From Ligustrum vulgare (Eukaryota > Streptophyta > Magnoliopsida > Lamiales > Oleaceae): a stretch of 64,000 nt of DNA. Every line of letters starts with the position of its first letter. Position 1 is the stretch's first letter. The position numbers and the translations under genes were made by a program. The DNA lies in the NCBI GenBank assembly GCA_963555705.1, contig OY743190.1:15445491-15509490 (forward strand). Direction: 5' to 3'. The notes under the pieces were generated by a model that was not told the DNA's origin, ran no database searches, and was given only the letters and a program-made list of their open reading frames with translations. Shown here piece after piece: positions 49,031 to 60,329 of the stretch.

Positions 49031-50244
49031 ATTTTGGAAATGTTCCATTTCCTTGTCGTCATTATTGATGAATTGGCAAAGACCTGTTTTCCCAATTCCT
49101 GAAGTACCAACATTTGATATAACAGATGCGGTTGCTCCGTTGGCTACTCCTGATGTTGTTTTCAAGAGATAGTTTCATTTCCTGCTTTTCAAATTGGTTT
49201 TCGCCAATATTTCTTTTTGCCAACTGTAAGTTGAATTCTTCTGTTGCTTCCTTTGTCAAATCATCACGGATTCTTAGGTTGCTGAAGTTTGTAGAATAAT
49301 ACATTTCCTACTTACGCAAATATTTGATGTCGTCAAGCAAGTCTTCAAAAGTTTATTGGGAGCTACATGATAGGTTCACGGAGCTCGAAAGTTTGTAGCC
49401 AATGGTCCAAACTCATATTCAAGATGCAGAAGAACGACAATTTACCGATAAAGCATTTAGAATTTGGCTTTGTCATCTCAAACATGCAGCCGACAAAGTG
49501 AAGGACTTGTTTAGAACACTGCGCATTGAAGGAATCCAGAACATTTAGTTTATTGGTGGCTATCAGTTCTGGTGCTTGCTTCCACCATCGGGTAGAATTA
49601 ACATTGACATCCGCATACGGATTAAAATCTCCTCCTTGATTTCATAATTCTTTGGGATTACCGAGCAAAATACAAAGCAGTGTTTGAGATACAGCGTCAT
49701 ATGCATGTAACTTACAAGTAGGCAGGTAAAATTGTATTTTTATAGGCCTCCAAATTCGAAAGATTACTATTCTGAACGTATAACCACTCTATATCATCTG
49801 TCTTGGAGCACATGTGACCACCGAGAATTTTGAAGCCAAAGGAATACCTTCACATTTCCACATTACTTGTTCGACAGTTGCTTGAAGATTTGGAAATTAC
49901 TCTTCTTTTGTTTGAACAAAAGAAAGGCGCCCTTCCAATATTTTCCAGCGGTCATCATTTGTCATATCCTTCAAGGAATGTGCAGAATTAGAATTGCCTG
50001 GATCCATTGCAACTTTTTGACAAGTATCTTGCTTCCATCAAGTCCACACTTGAACAGTGGCCTTAGTGCATCAAAACCATCACCGAGTACAAGAAGATAT
50101 TTCTTTTGTTTTAATGATTTCCACATAATTGTACAGAATGTTCAAGTTCATTGAATAACATTTATTTCCTGTAGATGACTAAATTACTGCTTTAATTGTT
50201 ATTTTAACATTGAAATCACGTGATACAAAAAGTCATATTCTTAA
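49031..50244. repeat. NLR unit 20 (class D2, 1214 bp)
   Basis: D2 marks throughout; matches unit 18 except that the base deleted there is present. Confidence 0.93.
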
Positions 50245-51458
50245 ATTGTGGAAATGTTCCATTTCCTTGTCGTCATTATTGATGAATTGGCAAAGACCTG
50301 TTTTCCCAATTCCTGAAGTACCAACATTTGATATAACAGATGCGGTTGCTCCGTCGGCTACTCCTGATGTTGTTTTCAAGAGATAGTTTCATTTCCTGCT
50401 TTTCAAATTGGTTTTCGCCAATATTTCTTTTTGCCAACTGTAAGTTGAATTCTTCTGTTGCTGCCTTTGTCAAATCATCACGGATTCTTAGGTTGCTGAA
50501 GTTTGTAGAATAATACATTTCCTACTTACGCAAATATTTGATGTCGTCAAGCAAGTCTTCAAAAGTTTATTGGGAGCTACATGATAGGTTCAAGGAGCTC
50601 GAAAGTTTGTAGCCAATGGTCCAAACTCATATTCAAGATGCAGAAGAACGACAATTTACCGATAAAGCATTTAGAATTTGGCTTTGTCAACTCAAACATG
50701 CAGCCGACAAAGTGAAGGACTTGTTTAGAACACTGCGCATTGAAGGAATCCAGAACATTTAGTTTATTGGTGGCTATCAGTTCTGGTGCCTGCTTCCACC
50801 ATCGGGTAGAATTAACATTGACATCCGCATACGGATTAAAATCTCCTCCTTGATTTCATAATTCTTTGGGATTACCGAGCAAAATACAAAGCAGTGTTTG
50901 AGATACAGCGTCATATGCATGTAACTTACAAGTAGGCAGGTAAAATTGTATTTTTATAGGCCTCCAAATTCGAAAGATTACTATTCTGAACGTATAACCA
51001 CTCTATATCATCTGTCTTGGAGCACATGTGACCACCGAGAATTTTGAAGCCAAAGGAATACCTTCACATTTCCACATTACTTGTTCGACAGTTGCTTGAA
51101 GATTTGGAAATTACTCTTCTTTTGTTTGAACAAAAGAAAGGCGCCCTTCCAATATTTTCCAGCGGTCATCATTTGTCATATCCTTCAAGGAATGTGCAGA
51201 ATTAGAATTGCCTGGATCCATTGCAACTTTTTGACAAGTATCTTGCTTCCATCAAGTCCACACTTGAACAGTGGCCTTAGTGCATCAAAACCATCACCGA
51301 GTACAAGAAGATATTTCTTTTGTTTTAATGATTTCCACATAATTGTACAGAATGTTCAAGTTCATTGAATAACATTTATTTCCTGTTGATGACTAAATTA
51401 CTGCTTTAATTGTTCTTTTAACATTGAAATCACGTGATACAAAACGTCATATTCTTAA
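50245..51458. repeat. NLR unit 21 (class D1, 1214 bp)
   Basis: D1 marks throughout, third D1 copy of the dimer series. Confidence 0.93.
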
Positions 51459-52672
51459 ATTTTGGAAATGTTCCATTTCCTTGTCGTCATTATTGATGAA
51501 TTGGCAAAGACCTGTTTTCCCAATTCCTGAAGTACCAACATTTGAAATAACAGATGCGGTTGCTCCGTTGGCTACTCCTGATGTTGTTTTCAAGAGATAG
51601 TTTCATTTCCTGCTTTTCAAATTGGTTTTCGCCAATATTTCTTTTTGCCAACTGTAAGTTGAATTCTTCTGTTGCTTCCTTTGTCAAATCATCACGGATT
51701 CTTAGGTTGCTGAAGTTTGTAGAATAATACATTTCCTACTTACGCAAATATTTGATGTCGTCAAGCAAGTCTTCAAAAGTTTATTGGGAGCTACATGATA
51801 GGTTCACGGAGCTCGAAAGTTTGTAGCCAATGGTCCAAACTCATATTCAAGATGCAGAAGAACGACAATTTACCGATAAAGCATTTAGAATTTGGCTTTG
51901 TCATCTCAAACATGCAGCCGACAAAGTGAAGGACTTGTTTAGAACACTGCGCATTGAAGGAATCCAGAACATTTAGTTTATTGGTGGCTATCAGTTCTGG
52001 TGCTTGCTTCCACCATCGGGTAGAATTAACATTGACATCCGCATACGGATTAAAATCTCCTCCTTGATTTCATAATTCTTTGGGATTACCGAGCAAAATA
52101 CAAAGCAGTGTTTGAGATACAGCGTCATATGCATGTAACTTACAAGTAGGCAGGTAAAATTGTATTTTTATAGGCCTCCAAATTCGAAAGATTACTATTC
52201 TGAACGTATAACCACTCTATATCATCTGTCTTGGAGCACATGTGACCACCGAGAATTTTGAAGCCAAAGGAATACCTTCACATTTCCACATTACTTGTTC
52301 GACAGTTGCTTGAAGATTTGGAAATTACTCTTCTTTTGTTTGAACAAAAGAAAGGCGTCCTTCCAATATTTTCCAGCGGTCATCATTTGTCATATCCTTC
52401 AAGGAATGTGCAGAATTAGAATTGCCTGGATCCATTGCAACTTTTTGACAAGTATCTTGCTTCCATCAAGTCCACACTTGAACAGTGGCCTTAGTGCATC
52501 AAAACCATCACCGAGTACAAGAAGATATTTCTTTTGTTTTAATGATTTCCACATAATTGTACAGAATGTTCAAGTTCATTGAATAACATTTATTTCCTGT
52601 TGATGACTAAATTACTGCTTTAATTGTTCTTTTAACATTGAAATCACGTGATACAAAAAGTCATATTCTTAA
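51459..52672. repeat. NLR unit 22 (class D2, 1214 bp)
   Basis: D2 marks, with private TTTGAAATAAC near 51542. The right part has GGCGTCC where the other D units have GGCGCCC, so exchange with an A/B-like unit or back mutation occurred. Confidence 0.93.
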
Positions 52673-53886
52673 ATTTTGGAAATGTTCCATTTCCTTGTCG
52701 TCATTATTGATGAATTGGCAAAGACCTGTTTTCCCAATTCCTGAAGTACCAACATTTGATATAACAGATGCGGTTGCTCCGTTGGCTACTCCTGATGTTG
52801 TTTTCAAGAGATAGTTTCATTTTCTGCTTTTCAAATTGGTTTTCGCCAATATTTCTTTTTGCCAACTGTAAGTTGAATTCTTCTGTTGCTTCCTTTGTCA
52901 AATCATCACGGATTCTTAGGTTGCTGAAGTTTGTAGAATAATACATTTCCTACTTACGCAAATATTTGATGTCGTCAAGCAAGTCTTCAAAAGTTTATTG
53001 GGAGCTACATGATAGGTTCAAGGAGCTCGAAAGTTTGTAGCCAATGGTCCAAACTCATATTCAAGATGCAGAAGAACGACAATTTACCGATAAAGCATTT
53101 AGAATTTGGCTTTGTCAACTCAAACATGCAGCCGACAAAGTGAAGGACTTGTTTAGAACACTGCGCATTGAAGGAATCCAGAACATTTAGTTTATTGGTG
53201 GCTATCAGTTCTGGTGCCTGCTTCCACCATCGGGTAGAATTAACATTGACATCCGCATACGGATTAAAATCTCCTCCTTGATTTCATAATTCTTTGGGAT
53301 TACCGAGCAAAATACAAAGCAGTGTTTGAGATACAGCGTCATATGCATGTAACTTACAAGTAGGCAGGTAAAATTGTATTTTTATAGGCCTCCAAATTCG
53401 AAAGATTACTATTCTGAACGTATAACCACTCTATATCATCTGTCTTGGAGCACATGTGACCACCGAGAATTTTGAAGCCAAAGGAATACCTTCACATTTC
53501 CACATTACTTGTTCGACAGTTGCTTGAAGATTTGGAAATTACTCTTCTTTTGTTTGAACAAAAGAAAGGCGCCCTTCCAATATTTTCCAGCGGTCATCAT
53601 TTGTCATATCCTTCAAGGAATGTGCAGAATTAGAATTGCCTGGATCCATTGCAACTTTTTGACAAGTATCTTGCTTCCATCAAGTCCACACTTGAACAGT
53701 GGCCTTAGTGCATCAAAACCATCACCGAGTACAAGAAGATATTTCTTTTGTTTTAATGATTTCCACATAATTGTACAGAATGTTCAAGTTCATTGAATAA
53801 CATTTATTTCCTGTTGATGACTAAATTACTGCTTTAATTGTTCTTTTAGCATTGATATCACGTGATACAAAAAGTCATATTCTTAA
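52673..53886. repeat. NLR unit 23 (D2/D1 recombinant, 1214 bp)
   Basis: Left part D2 (TCCGTTGGC, TTGCTTCC), right part D1 (TTCAAGGAGCTCG, TCAACTC, GTGCCTGC). Private CATTTTCTGC. The switch lies between about 52890 and 53020. Confidence 0.93.
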
Positions 53887-55100
53887 ATTTTGGAAATGTT
53901 CCATTTCCTTGTCGTCATTATTGATGAATTGGCAAAGACCTGTTTTCCCAATTCCTGAAGTACCAACATTTGATATAACAGATGCGGTTGCTCCGTCGGC
54001 TACTCCTGATGTTGTTTTCAAGAGGTAGTTTCATTTCCTGCTTTTCAAATTGGTTTTCGCCAATATTTCTTTTTTCCAACTGTAAGTTGAATTCTTCTGT
54101 TGCTGCCTTTGTCAAATCATCACAGATTCTTAGGTTGCTGAAGTTTGTAGAATAATACATTTCCTACTTACGCAAATATTTGATGTCGTCAAGCAAGTCT
54201 TCAAAAGTTTATTGGGAGCTATATGATAGGTTCAAGGAGCTCCAAAGTTTGTAGCCAATGGTCCAAACTCATATTCAAGATGCAGAAGAACGACAATTTA
54301 CCGATAAAGCATTTAGAATTTGGCTTTGTCGACTCAAACATGCAGCCGACAAAGTGAAGGACTTGTTTAGAACACTTCGCATTGAAGGAATCCAGAACAT
54401 TTAGTTTATTGGTGGCTATCAGTTCTGGTGCCTGCTTCCACCATCGGGTAGAATTAACATTGACATCCGCATACGGATTAAAATCTCCTCCTTGATTTCA
54501 TAATTCTTTGGGATTACCGAGCAAAATACAAAGCAGTGTTTGAGATACAGCGTCATATGCATGTAACTTACAAGTAGGCAGGTAAAATTGTATTTTTATA
54601 GGCCTCCAAATTCGAAAGATTACTATTCTGAACGTATAACCACTCTATATCATCTGTCTTGGAGCACATGTGACCACCGAGAATTTTGAAGCCAAAGGAA
54701 TACCTTCACATTTCCACATTACTTGTTCGACAGTTGCTTGAAGATTTGGAAATTACTCTTCTTTTGTTTGAACAAAAGAAAGGCGCCCTTCCAATATTTT
54801 CCAGCGGTCATCATTTGTCAAATCCTTCAAGGAATGTGCAGAATTAGAATTGCCTGGATCCATTGCAACTTTTTGACAAGTATCTTGCTTCCATCAAGTC
54901 CACACTTGAACAGTGGCCTTAGTGCATCAAAACCATCACCGAGTACAAGAAGATATTTCTTTTGTTTTAATGATTTCCACATAATTGTACAGAATGTTCA
55001 AGTTCATTGAATAACATTTATTTCCTGTTGATGACTAAATTACTGCTTTAATTGTTCTTTTAGCATTGATATCACGTGATACAAAAAGTCATATTCTTAA
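53887..55100. repeat. NLR unit 24 (class D3, 1214 bp)
   Basis: D3 marks: TAGCATTGATATCACG upstream, GAGCTATATGATAGG, GCTCC, TGTCGACTCAAAC, TCCGTCGGC with AAGAGGTAG. Private TTTTTTCCAAC, TCACAGATTC, ACACTTCGC and TCAAATCCTTC. Confidence 0.93.
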
Positions 55101-56314
55101 ATTTTGGAAATGTTCCATTTCCTTGTCGTCATTATTGATGAATTGGCAAAGACCTGTTTTCCCAATTCCTGAAGTACCAACATTTGATATAACAGATGCG
55201 GTTGCTCCGTCGGCTACTCCTGATGTTGTTTTCAAGAGGTAGTTTCATTTCCTGCTTTTCAAATTGGTTTTCGCCAATATTTCTTTTTGCCAACTGTAAG
55301 TTGAATTCTTCTGTTGCTGCCTTTGTCAAATCATCACGGATTCTTAGGTTGCTGAAGTTTGTAGAATAATACATTTCCTACTTACGCAAATATTTGATGT
55401 CGTCAAGCAAGTCTTCAAAAGTTTATTGGGAGCTATATGATAGGTTCAAGGAGCTCCAAAGTTTGTAGCCAATGGTCCAAACTCATATTCAAGATGCAGA
55501 AGAACGACAATTTACCGATAAAGCATTTAGAATTTGGCTTTGTCGACTCAAACATGCAGCCGACAAAGTGAAGGACTTGTTTAGAACACTGCGCATTGAA
55601 GGAATCCAGAACATTTAGTTTATTGGTGGCTATCAGTTCTGGTGCCTGCTTCCACCATCGGGTAGAATTAACATTGACATCCGCATACGGATTAAAATCT
55701 CCTCCTTGATTTCATAATTCTTTGGGATTACCGAGCAAAATACAAAGCAGTGTTTGAGATACAGCGTCATATGCATGTAACTTACAAGTAGGCAGGTAAA
55801 ATTGTATTTTTATAGGCCTCCAAATTCGAAAGATTACTATTCTGAACGTATAACCACTCTATATCATCTGTCTTGGAGCACATGTGACCACCGAGAATTT
55901 TGAAGCCAAAGGAATACCTTCACATTTCCACATTACTTGTTCGACAGTTGCTTGAAGATTTGGAAATTACTCTTCTTTTGTTTGAACAAAAGAAAGGCGC
56001 CCTTCCAATATTTTCCAGCGGTCATCATTTGTCATATCCTTCAAGGAATGTGCAGAATTAGAATTGCCTGGATCCATTGCAACTTTTTGACAAGTATCTT
56101 GCTTCCATCAAGTCCACACTTGAACAGTGGCCTTAGTGCATCAAAACCATCACCGAGTACAAGAAGATATTTCTTTTGTTTTAATGATTTCCACATAATT
56201 GTACAGAATGTTCAAGTTCATTGAATAACATTTATTTCCTGTTGATGACTAAATTACTGCTTTAATTGTTCTTTTAACATTGAAATCACGTGATACAAAA
56301 CGTCATATTCTTAA
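55101..56314. repeat. NLR unit 25 (class D3, 1214 bp)
   Basis: Same D3 marks as unit 24 without its private changes, so unit 24 looks like the derived copy. Confidence 0.93.
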
Positions 56315-56854
56315 ATTTTGGAAATGTTCCATTTCCTTGTCGTCATTATTGATGAATTGGCAAAGACCTGTTTTCCCAATTCCTGAAGTACCAACATTTG
56401 ATATAACAGATGCGGTTGCTCCGTTGGCTACTCCTGATGTTGTTTTCAAGAGATAGTTTCATTTCCTGCTTTTAAAATTGGTTTTCGCCAATATTTCTTT
56501 TTGCCAACTGTAAGTTGAATTCTTCTGTTGCTTCCTTTGTCAAATCATCACGGATTCTTAGGTTGCTGAAGTTTGTAGAATAATACATTTCCTACTTACG
56601 CAAATATTTGATGTCGTCAAGCAAGTCTTCAAAAGTTTATTGGGAGCTACATGATAGGTTCACGGAGCTCGAAAGTTTGTAGCCAATGGTCCAAACTCAT
56701 ATTCAAGATGCAGAAGAACGACAATTTACCGATAAAGCATTTAGAATTTGGCTTTGTCAACTCAAACATGCAGCCGACAAAGTGAAGGACTTGTTTAGAA
56801 CACTGCGCATTGAAGGAATCCAGAACATTTAGTTTATTGGTGGCTATCAGTTCT
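56315..56854. repeat. NLR unit 26 (D2-like, interrupted by LTR element)
   Basis: First 540 bp of a D2-like unit (TCCGTTGGC, TTGCTTCC, TTCACGGAGCTCG, but TCAACTCAAAC). Private CTTTTAAAATTGG. It includes P-loop, linker and coiled-coil pieces and stops at CTATCAGTTCT, inside the unit, where the LTR element begins. Confidence 0.93.
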
Positions 56855-59800
56855 TGTAAGACCGATTTTCATTTTCGTGTATCCTTAAATTTCACGTAAT
56901 AATTATGTTAATGATATAAATTTTAAATTTAATGATATTTTTAATGTCAATAATTCGAATTATTTTGCAGTGGAAGGACTTGGATGCCGTCTCGATCAAT
57001 GTACCAATTAAAAGTTTCTAAATTGTTTATTTTAATAGTCTACGTGTAATTTATGTGATTAATTGTTTTACTTCCTAAGCATGCTATTTTCTATTTTATT
57101 GCATTAAATTGAAGTTGAGAAAAGTTTGGTGACACTTTGGAAATTTATTTGAGGGTCGTGGACTTAAATTACCAATTTATAGGAGCTAAGGGACTGAATT
57201 GCATGGGAGGAGAATTGAGGGACCGAAGTGTAAATTTCAAAAGATTAAACCTAACCTAAACCCTCACTCTCTCACCATCTCTCACGACATCTCCCTCTCT
57301 GTCTCGCCCCTCACCTCTCGCTCTCGGACTCGCTCTCTCTCAACCGTCGCTCTCTCCCTCTTCCTTCGACCGCCGACCGCCGTTCCGCCGGCAGTAAGTC
57401 CCCTCTCCCTCTTCCCCGTTCTCTTCACGACCCGCACACACCCGAAGCCGAAGGCGCACACACCAACCGCACTCCACCATTTCCGAACACACCCATGTAA
57501 TTAGTGTATGTATATATATGGGATTGTATGTATATGTTGATGTATATGTAATTGCCCTTAGGTATAAACTTCAGGTTTTGATTGAATAGATGAAATCCCA
57601 GATTTTTTCAAAGTTATGAAATTAATTGCAGATTTCGAATTTGGTTGTAATTTCAGATTTCTTGTAACCTTAAATTCTGATTTCAAATTTTTGATAATGG
57701 GCATATATATATTATTACGTATATATGCATATACATACGTAGATTTCAGATTTCTATGTGTATAAATATAAAATTTCATATTCAATTTCAGTCTAAATTT
57801 CATATGTTAAATGCCAATTTTAAAAATATGGAATTTAATGATGTTAGTGTGTATCATATATATGGGGATTTACAGATTTTAGGGATAATGGCATTAAGGG
57901 GGTGTGTGTGTTAATTTTTCAGATTTTTGTGTAAACTTTCAAATTTAAGAGACTATTGGAACTTTAAATCGGAATATTAGAATTTTTGGAATTTATTGAT
58001 TTGGGAAGTTGGGTATTGTATATACTAAGTAAACTTCTTTCATTTATGATAATAGGATTAATTATTAGATTTGGGGAAAAACCTCAAGAATTGTTTTAAT
58101 TGTTATCTAGTATGTGGTTTAAGTTGGATATAATTGTTGAGTTGTATTTAAAAGAACAAGTTAGTTTAAGTTGAAATTACGTTCAAAGTTATAAATTTTA
58201 GTTCAAGATCATTTTTGATAAGTAATGCTTGGCTTTGATTTGTGGGATTGATAAGTAAGATTTCAAAATTTCCTCGAACTTAATGTGTTACTTCGAATAT
58301 GATATTAAATGTGGTGTTATATTATGAGTCACATGAAAGTATATGTTTTGGGAATTTGAAAGTATGAAAGGAAATTCTTTAGTTTTATGTGCTCTAGTCT
58401 CGATATAAGATCACATGTGAGTTAAATTGAAGTTTTAATTTCAGTTAATGTTTGATTGAGTATTAAAATGAATAACGGACGTGGTTGTGAACTGAGAGTC
58501 ATGTTTATTGATGAATGTGAATAATTAGGACTTTTGGTACATTGACGACACGGGCAGTCGAGGCTCCTCCACTTGCAAATCCAGATAACGGTAAATGCTA
58601 AGGATGTCAAGTAAGTAAACTTCCCCCTATTTTCATCAAAGTTGAATGTAAATGTGAAAGTTATGTGTAAATGATTGTCGTGCAACTTACTTGCCTTGAT
58701 GAATTTCATTTACGTTATGAAAGTATGTGTTATTGAGAAGAATGTTCAAGCATGCACATTATCATGTCATTGCATCATAAAGCGTGCATTGACATCGAAA
58801 TTGGGAAGTCAAATGTTTTAAATGAAAGAAATGTATCAAGGTGAAAGTTTGTTCAAAAGTTATGTATCCCAAGTTTTTGAAAGAATGAATGGGTGTACTT
58901 CTAGTTCATGAAAGTTGCGAGTGGGAAATGGGGCGCGGGGGACCGGCGTACCCGAATTAAGTCGCTTTGCGACGGAATGTTCAACCGTTTACGGTGGACT
59001 GTTAAACCGCTTTTGCGGTGGGAAAGTGAATGTTAAACCGCTTTGCGGTGGGAAAGTGAATGTTAAACCGCTTTGCGGTGGAAATGCGCATGTAATCTGG
59101 TTCCAAATAAGTCATTGCCCACTGTATTCTGATTGACTAGGAGTTACACCAAGTGAGCTCACGATGGAATGAAGTGAAAGTTTTGAAATGTCAAGTGAAA
59201 GCTTGAAAAGTTTGAAAGTTTTGAAAGGTTAAAGTGAATGGGGATACATATTTCAAAGTTTAAAGCATTTCATGTCATAAGCATGCATTCATGCATAAAG
59301 TTTACTTACTGAGCTTTAGCTCACCCCAATCCCTCCCCAACATTTCAGGTGATGAAAGTTAGGTGATCCGAGGAGAGCACTTGGTGACAGACTCAGGCTA
59401 CACCGCTTCAAGTTTTTAAAGAAAATAAAGTTAAATTTTGAAGTTAATTAAGTTTATAATTAATTATTTCTTAATTCATTCATTTTATGTTGATAATTGT
59501 TTGGTTGAGATTAGTTTTAAATTAGTTATGGAATTTCTAACATTGGTTATATTATCACTTATGGCATTTAATTGAAGCTTATTGATACAAAATGTTGTGT
59601 TGAGGAGTTTGGGGATTGAGTTTGAAATAATGTGGTGATGTTGGAGTTTGAAGTAGAATTGGGGTTGTATGTTGAATATTGAATTTCTATTTGAGTTGAG
59701 TTTATGTTGTAAAATGGTTTTGATGTCCCTCTACAGGTTGGTTAAGTCCAATTTATAGAGGAGACTCTGTCGAAATTTCTATAAGATTTTAAAATAGAAA

Positions 59801-59929
59801 ATGAAAATGTTGAAGTTTTTAAATGATTTGTTTTCCGCATTTTAATGTTTAAACGTTTTAAATTCCGCATTTAATACGAATGGAAGTTAACACGCCTAGG
59901 TTTAAGGTTTTGAAACTTGGGGTGTTACA
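56855..59929 (+). repeat. 5' LTR (3075 bp) of the Tekay-like element
   Basis: Starts TGTAAGACCGATTTTC and ends CTTGGGGTGTTACA, TG...CA termini. It contains a CT-rich leader region (57250-57500), a 30-bp tandem repeat (58985-59085), the TTACTTACTGAGCTTTAGCT block (59305) and GTCCAATTTATAGAGGAG (59747), both shared in form with the solo LTR at 4211. The 101-codon plus frame at 57199-57504 lies in the CT-rich leader and is repeated in the 3' LTR; its Ser/Pro/Thr-rich composition follows from the base composition and it is not called as a gene. Confidence 0.93.
58985..59085 (+). repeat. 30-bp tandem repeat with hairpin, about 3 copies
   Basis: The unit AACCGCTTTGCGGTGGGAAA plus GTGAATGTTA occurs at about 59005, 59035 and 59065, with a degenerate copy before. 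Each copy holds the inverted repeat ACCGC...GCGGT around a 2-5 base loop, so transcripts would carry a row of short hairpins. Confidence 0.88.
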
Positions 59930-59933
59930 TTTT

Positions 59934-59945
59934 TGGTATCAGAGC
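59934..59945 (+). other. Primer binding site (tRNA-iMet)
   Basis: TGGTATCAGAGC, complementary to the 3' end of initiator methionine tRNA, four bases after the LTR end. It is intact, so reverse transcription could still be primed on this element's RNA. Confidence 0.93.
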
Positions 59946-60320
59946 TAAGAGTTTTAAAAGCGATTCTGTAGACTTTTAAAATTATTTGAAATGGTTCGGG
60001 TACTGAGTCACGCCTCAAGTGCTTCTCCCTCGATCATCTGGTAAGTAAATTTTTGTTTAAATTATGAAATGTTAATTGATATGACAATTATTGCAAATTC
60101 TTGCATGTTAATGTGTAACGTCAGAAAGTGAAAGGTTAAGAATGTTGTCAGTGATTATGACGAGTATATCTTGGCTATGTAAATGAGGAAGTGAGAAAGT
60201 AATGGTTATTAAAAGTTTGGGTGCCGTTTATTAGATCTTTTTGTGAAATAAGAAATGAAGATGAATGGTATATCGGATCGAGAGTATACAATGTCCAAAC
60301 GAGAAGTTGAGAAGTCATCG
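59946..60320 (+). other. Internal leader; gag missing
   Basis: About 375 bases between primer site and protease remnant. A MVRVLSHASSASPS-like start follows ATG at about 59991, but it breaks quickly, and no capsid or zinc-knuckle sequence is visible. Live elements of this group have a ~1-kb gag here, so it has been deleted. Confidence 0.55.
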
Positions 60321-60329
60321 AACTTAGTA

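Larger units (their letters stand above)
45390..52672. repeat. Dimeric higher-order repeat, three copies of 2427-2428 bp
   Basis: Units 17-22 alternate strictly D1-D2-D1-D2-D1-D2. At least nine separate marks alternate together, including TCCGTCGGC/TCCGTTGGC, TTGCTGCC/TTGCTTCC, CAAGGAGCTCG/CACGGAGCTCG, TCAACTC/TCATCTC, GTGCCTGC/GTGCTTGC, CTGTAGATG/CTGTTGATG, TTATTTTAA/TTCTTTTAA, AAAAAGTCA/AAAACGTCA and AAATTGTGG/AAATTTTGG. Copies two units apart are far more alike than adjacent ones, the definition of higher-order organisation in satellites. Confidence 0.9.
26056..56854. repeat. Tandem array of 26 rearranged NLR pseudogene units
   Basis: 25 complete units of 1193-1215 bp and one truncated unit, 30.8 kb in all, in head-to-tail order without any foreign DNA between them. 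The register used here begins at the ATTGTGG/ATTTTGG that precedes AAATGTTCCATTTCC. Units differ by only a few percent. Each carries, on the plus strand, P-loop end and linker of an NB-ARC (minus sense), an Rx-type coiled-coil piece (plus sense), then RNBS-D, GLPLA, kinase-2 and RNBS-A parts of the NB-ARC (minus sense). Every complete unit has the same stops and frameshifts. Length classes come from a 12-bp deletion, a 10-bp deletion and a 1-bp deletion. The right end is not natural: an LTR retrotransposon is inserted at 56855. Confidence 0.95.

Noticed and set aside
26893..56224. A 95-codon plus-strand frame (starting MFDSCLKIWK) repeated in most units
   Set aside because: It lies antisense to the kinase-2 to GLPLA part of the NB-ARC pseudogene, which explains the sequence. 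It recurs only because the unit recurs.
26056..56854. CRISPR-like array
   Set aside because: Repeat units are 1.2 kb with no spacers, and the organism is a plant.
26056..56854. Array as an assembly artefact
   Set aside because: Not fully excluded, but units carry private changes, three deletion classes and a dimeric order, which simple assembly duplication would not give. The exact copy number still depends on read length.
57199..57504. 101-codon Ser/Pro-rich frame as a gene (also 63524-63829)
   Set aside because: It lies in the CT-rich leader of an LTR, occurs in both LTRs, and its composition follows from the base bias.
59934..59945. Possible tRNA gene
   Set aside because: Only 12 bases complementary to a tRNA end are present at an LTR boundary; this is a primer site. 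No cloverleaf could be placed in the window by eye.
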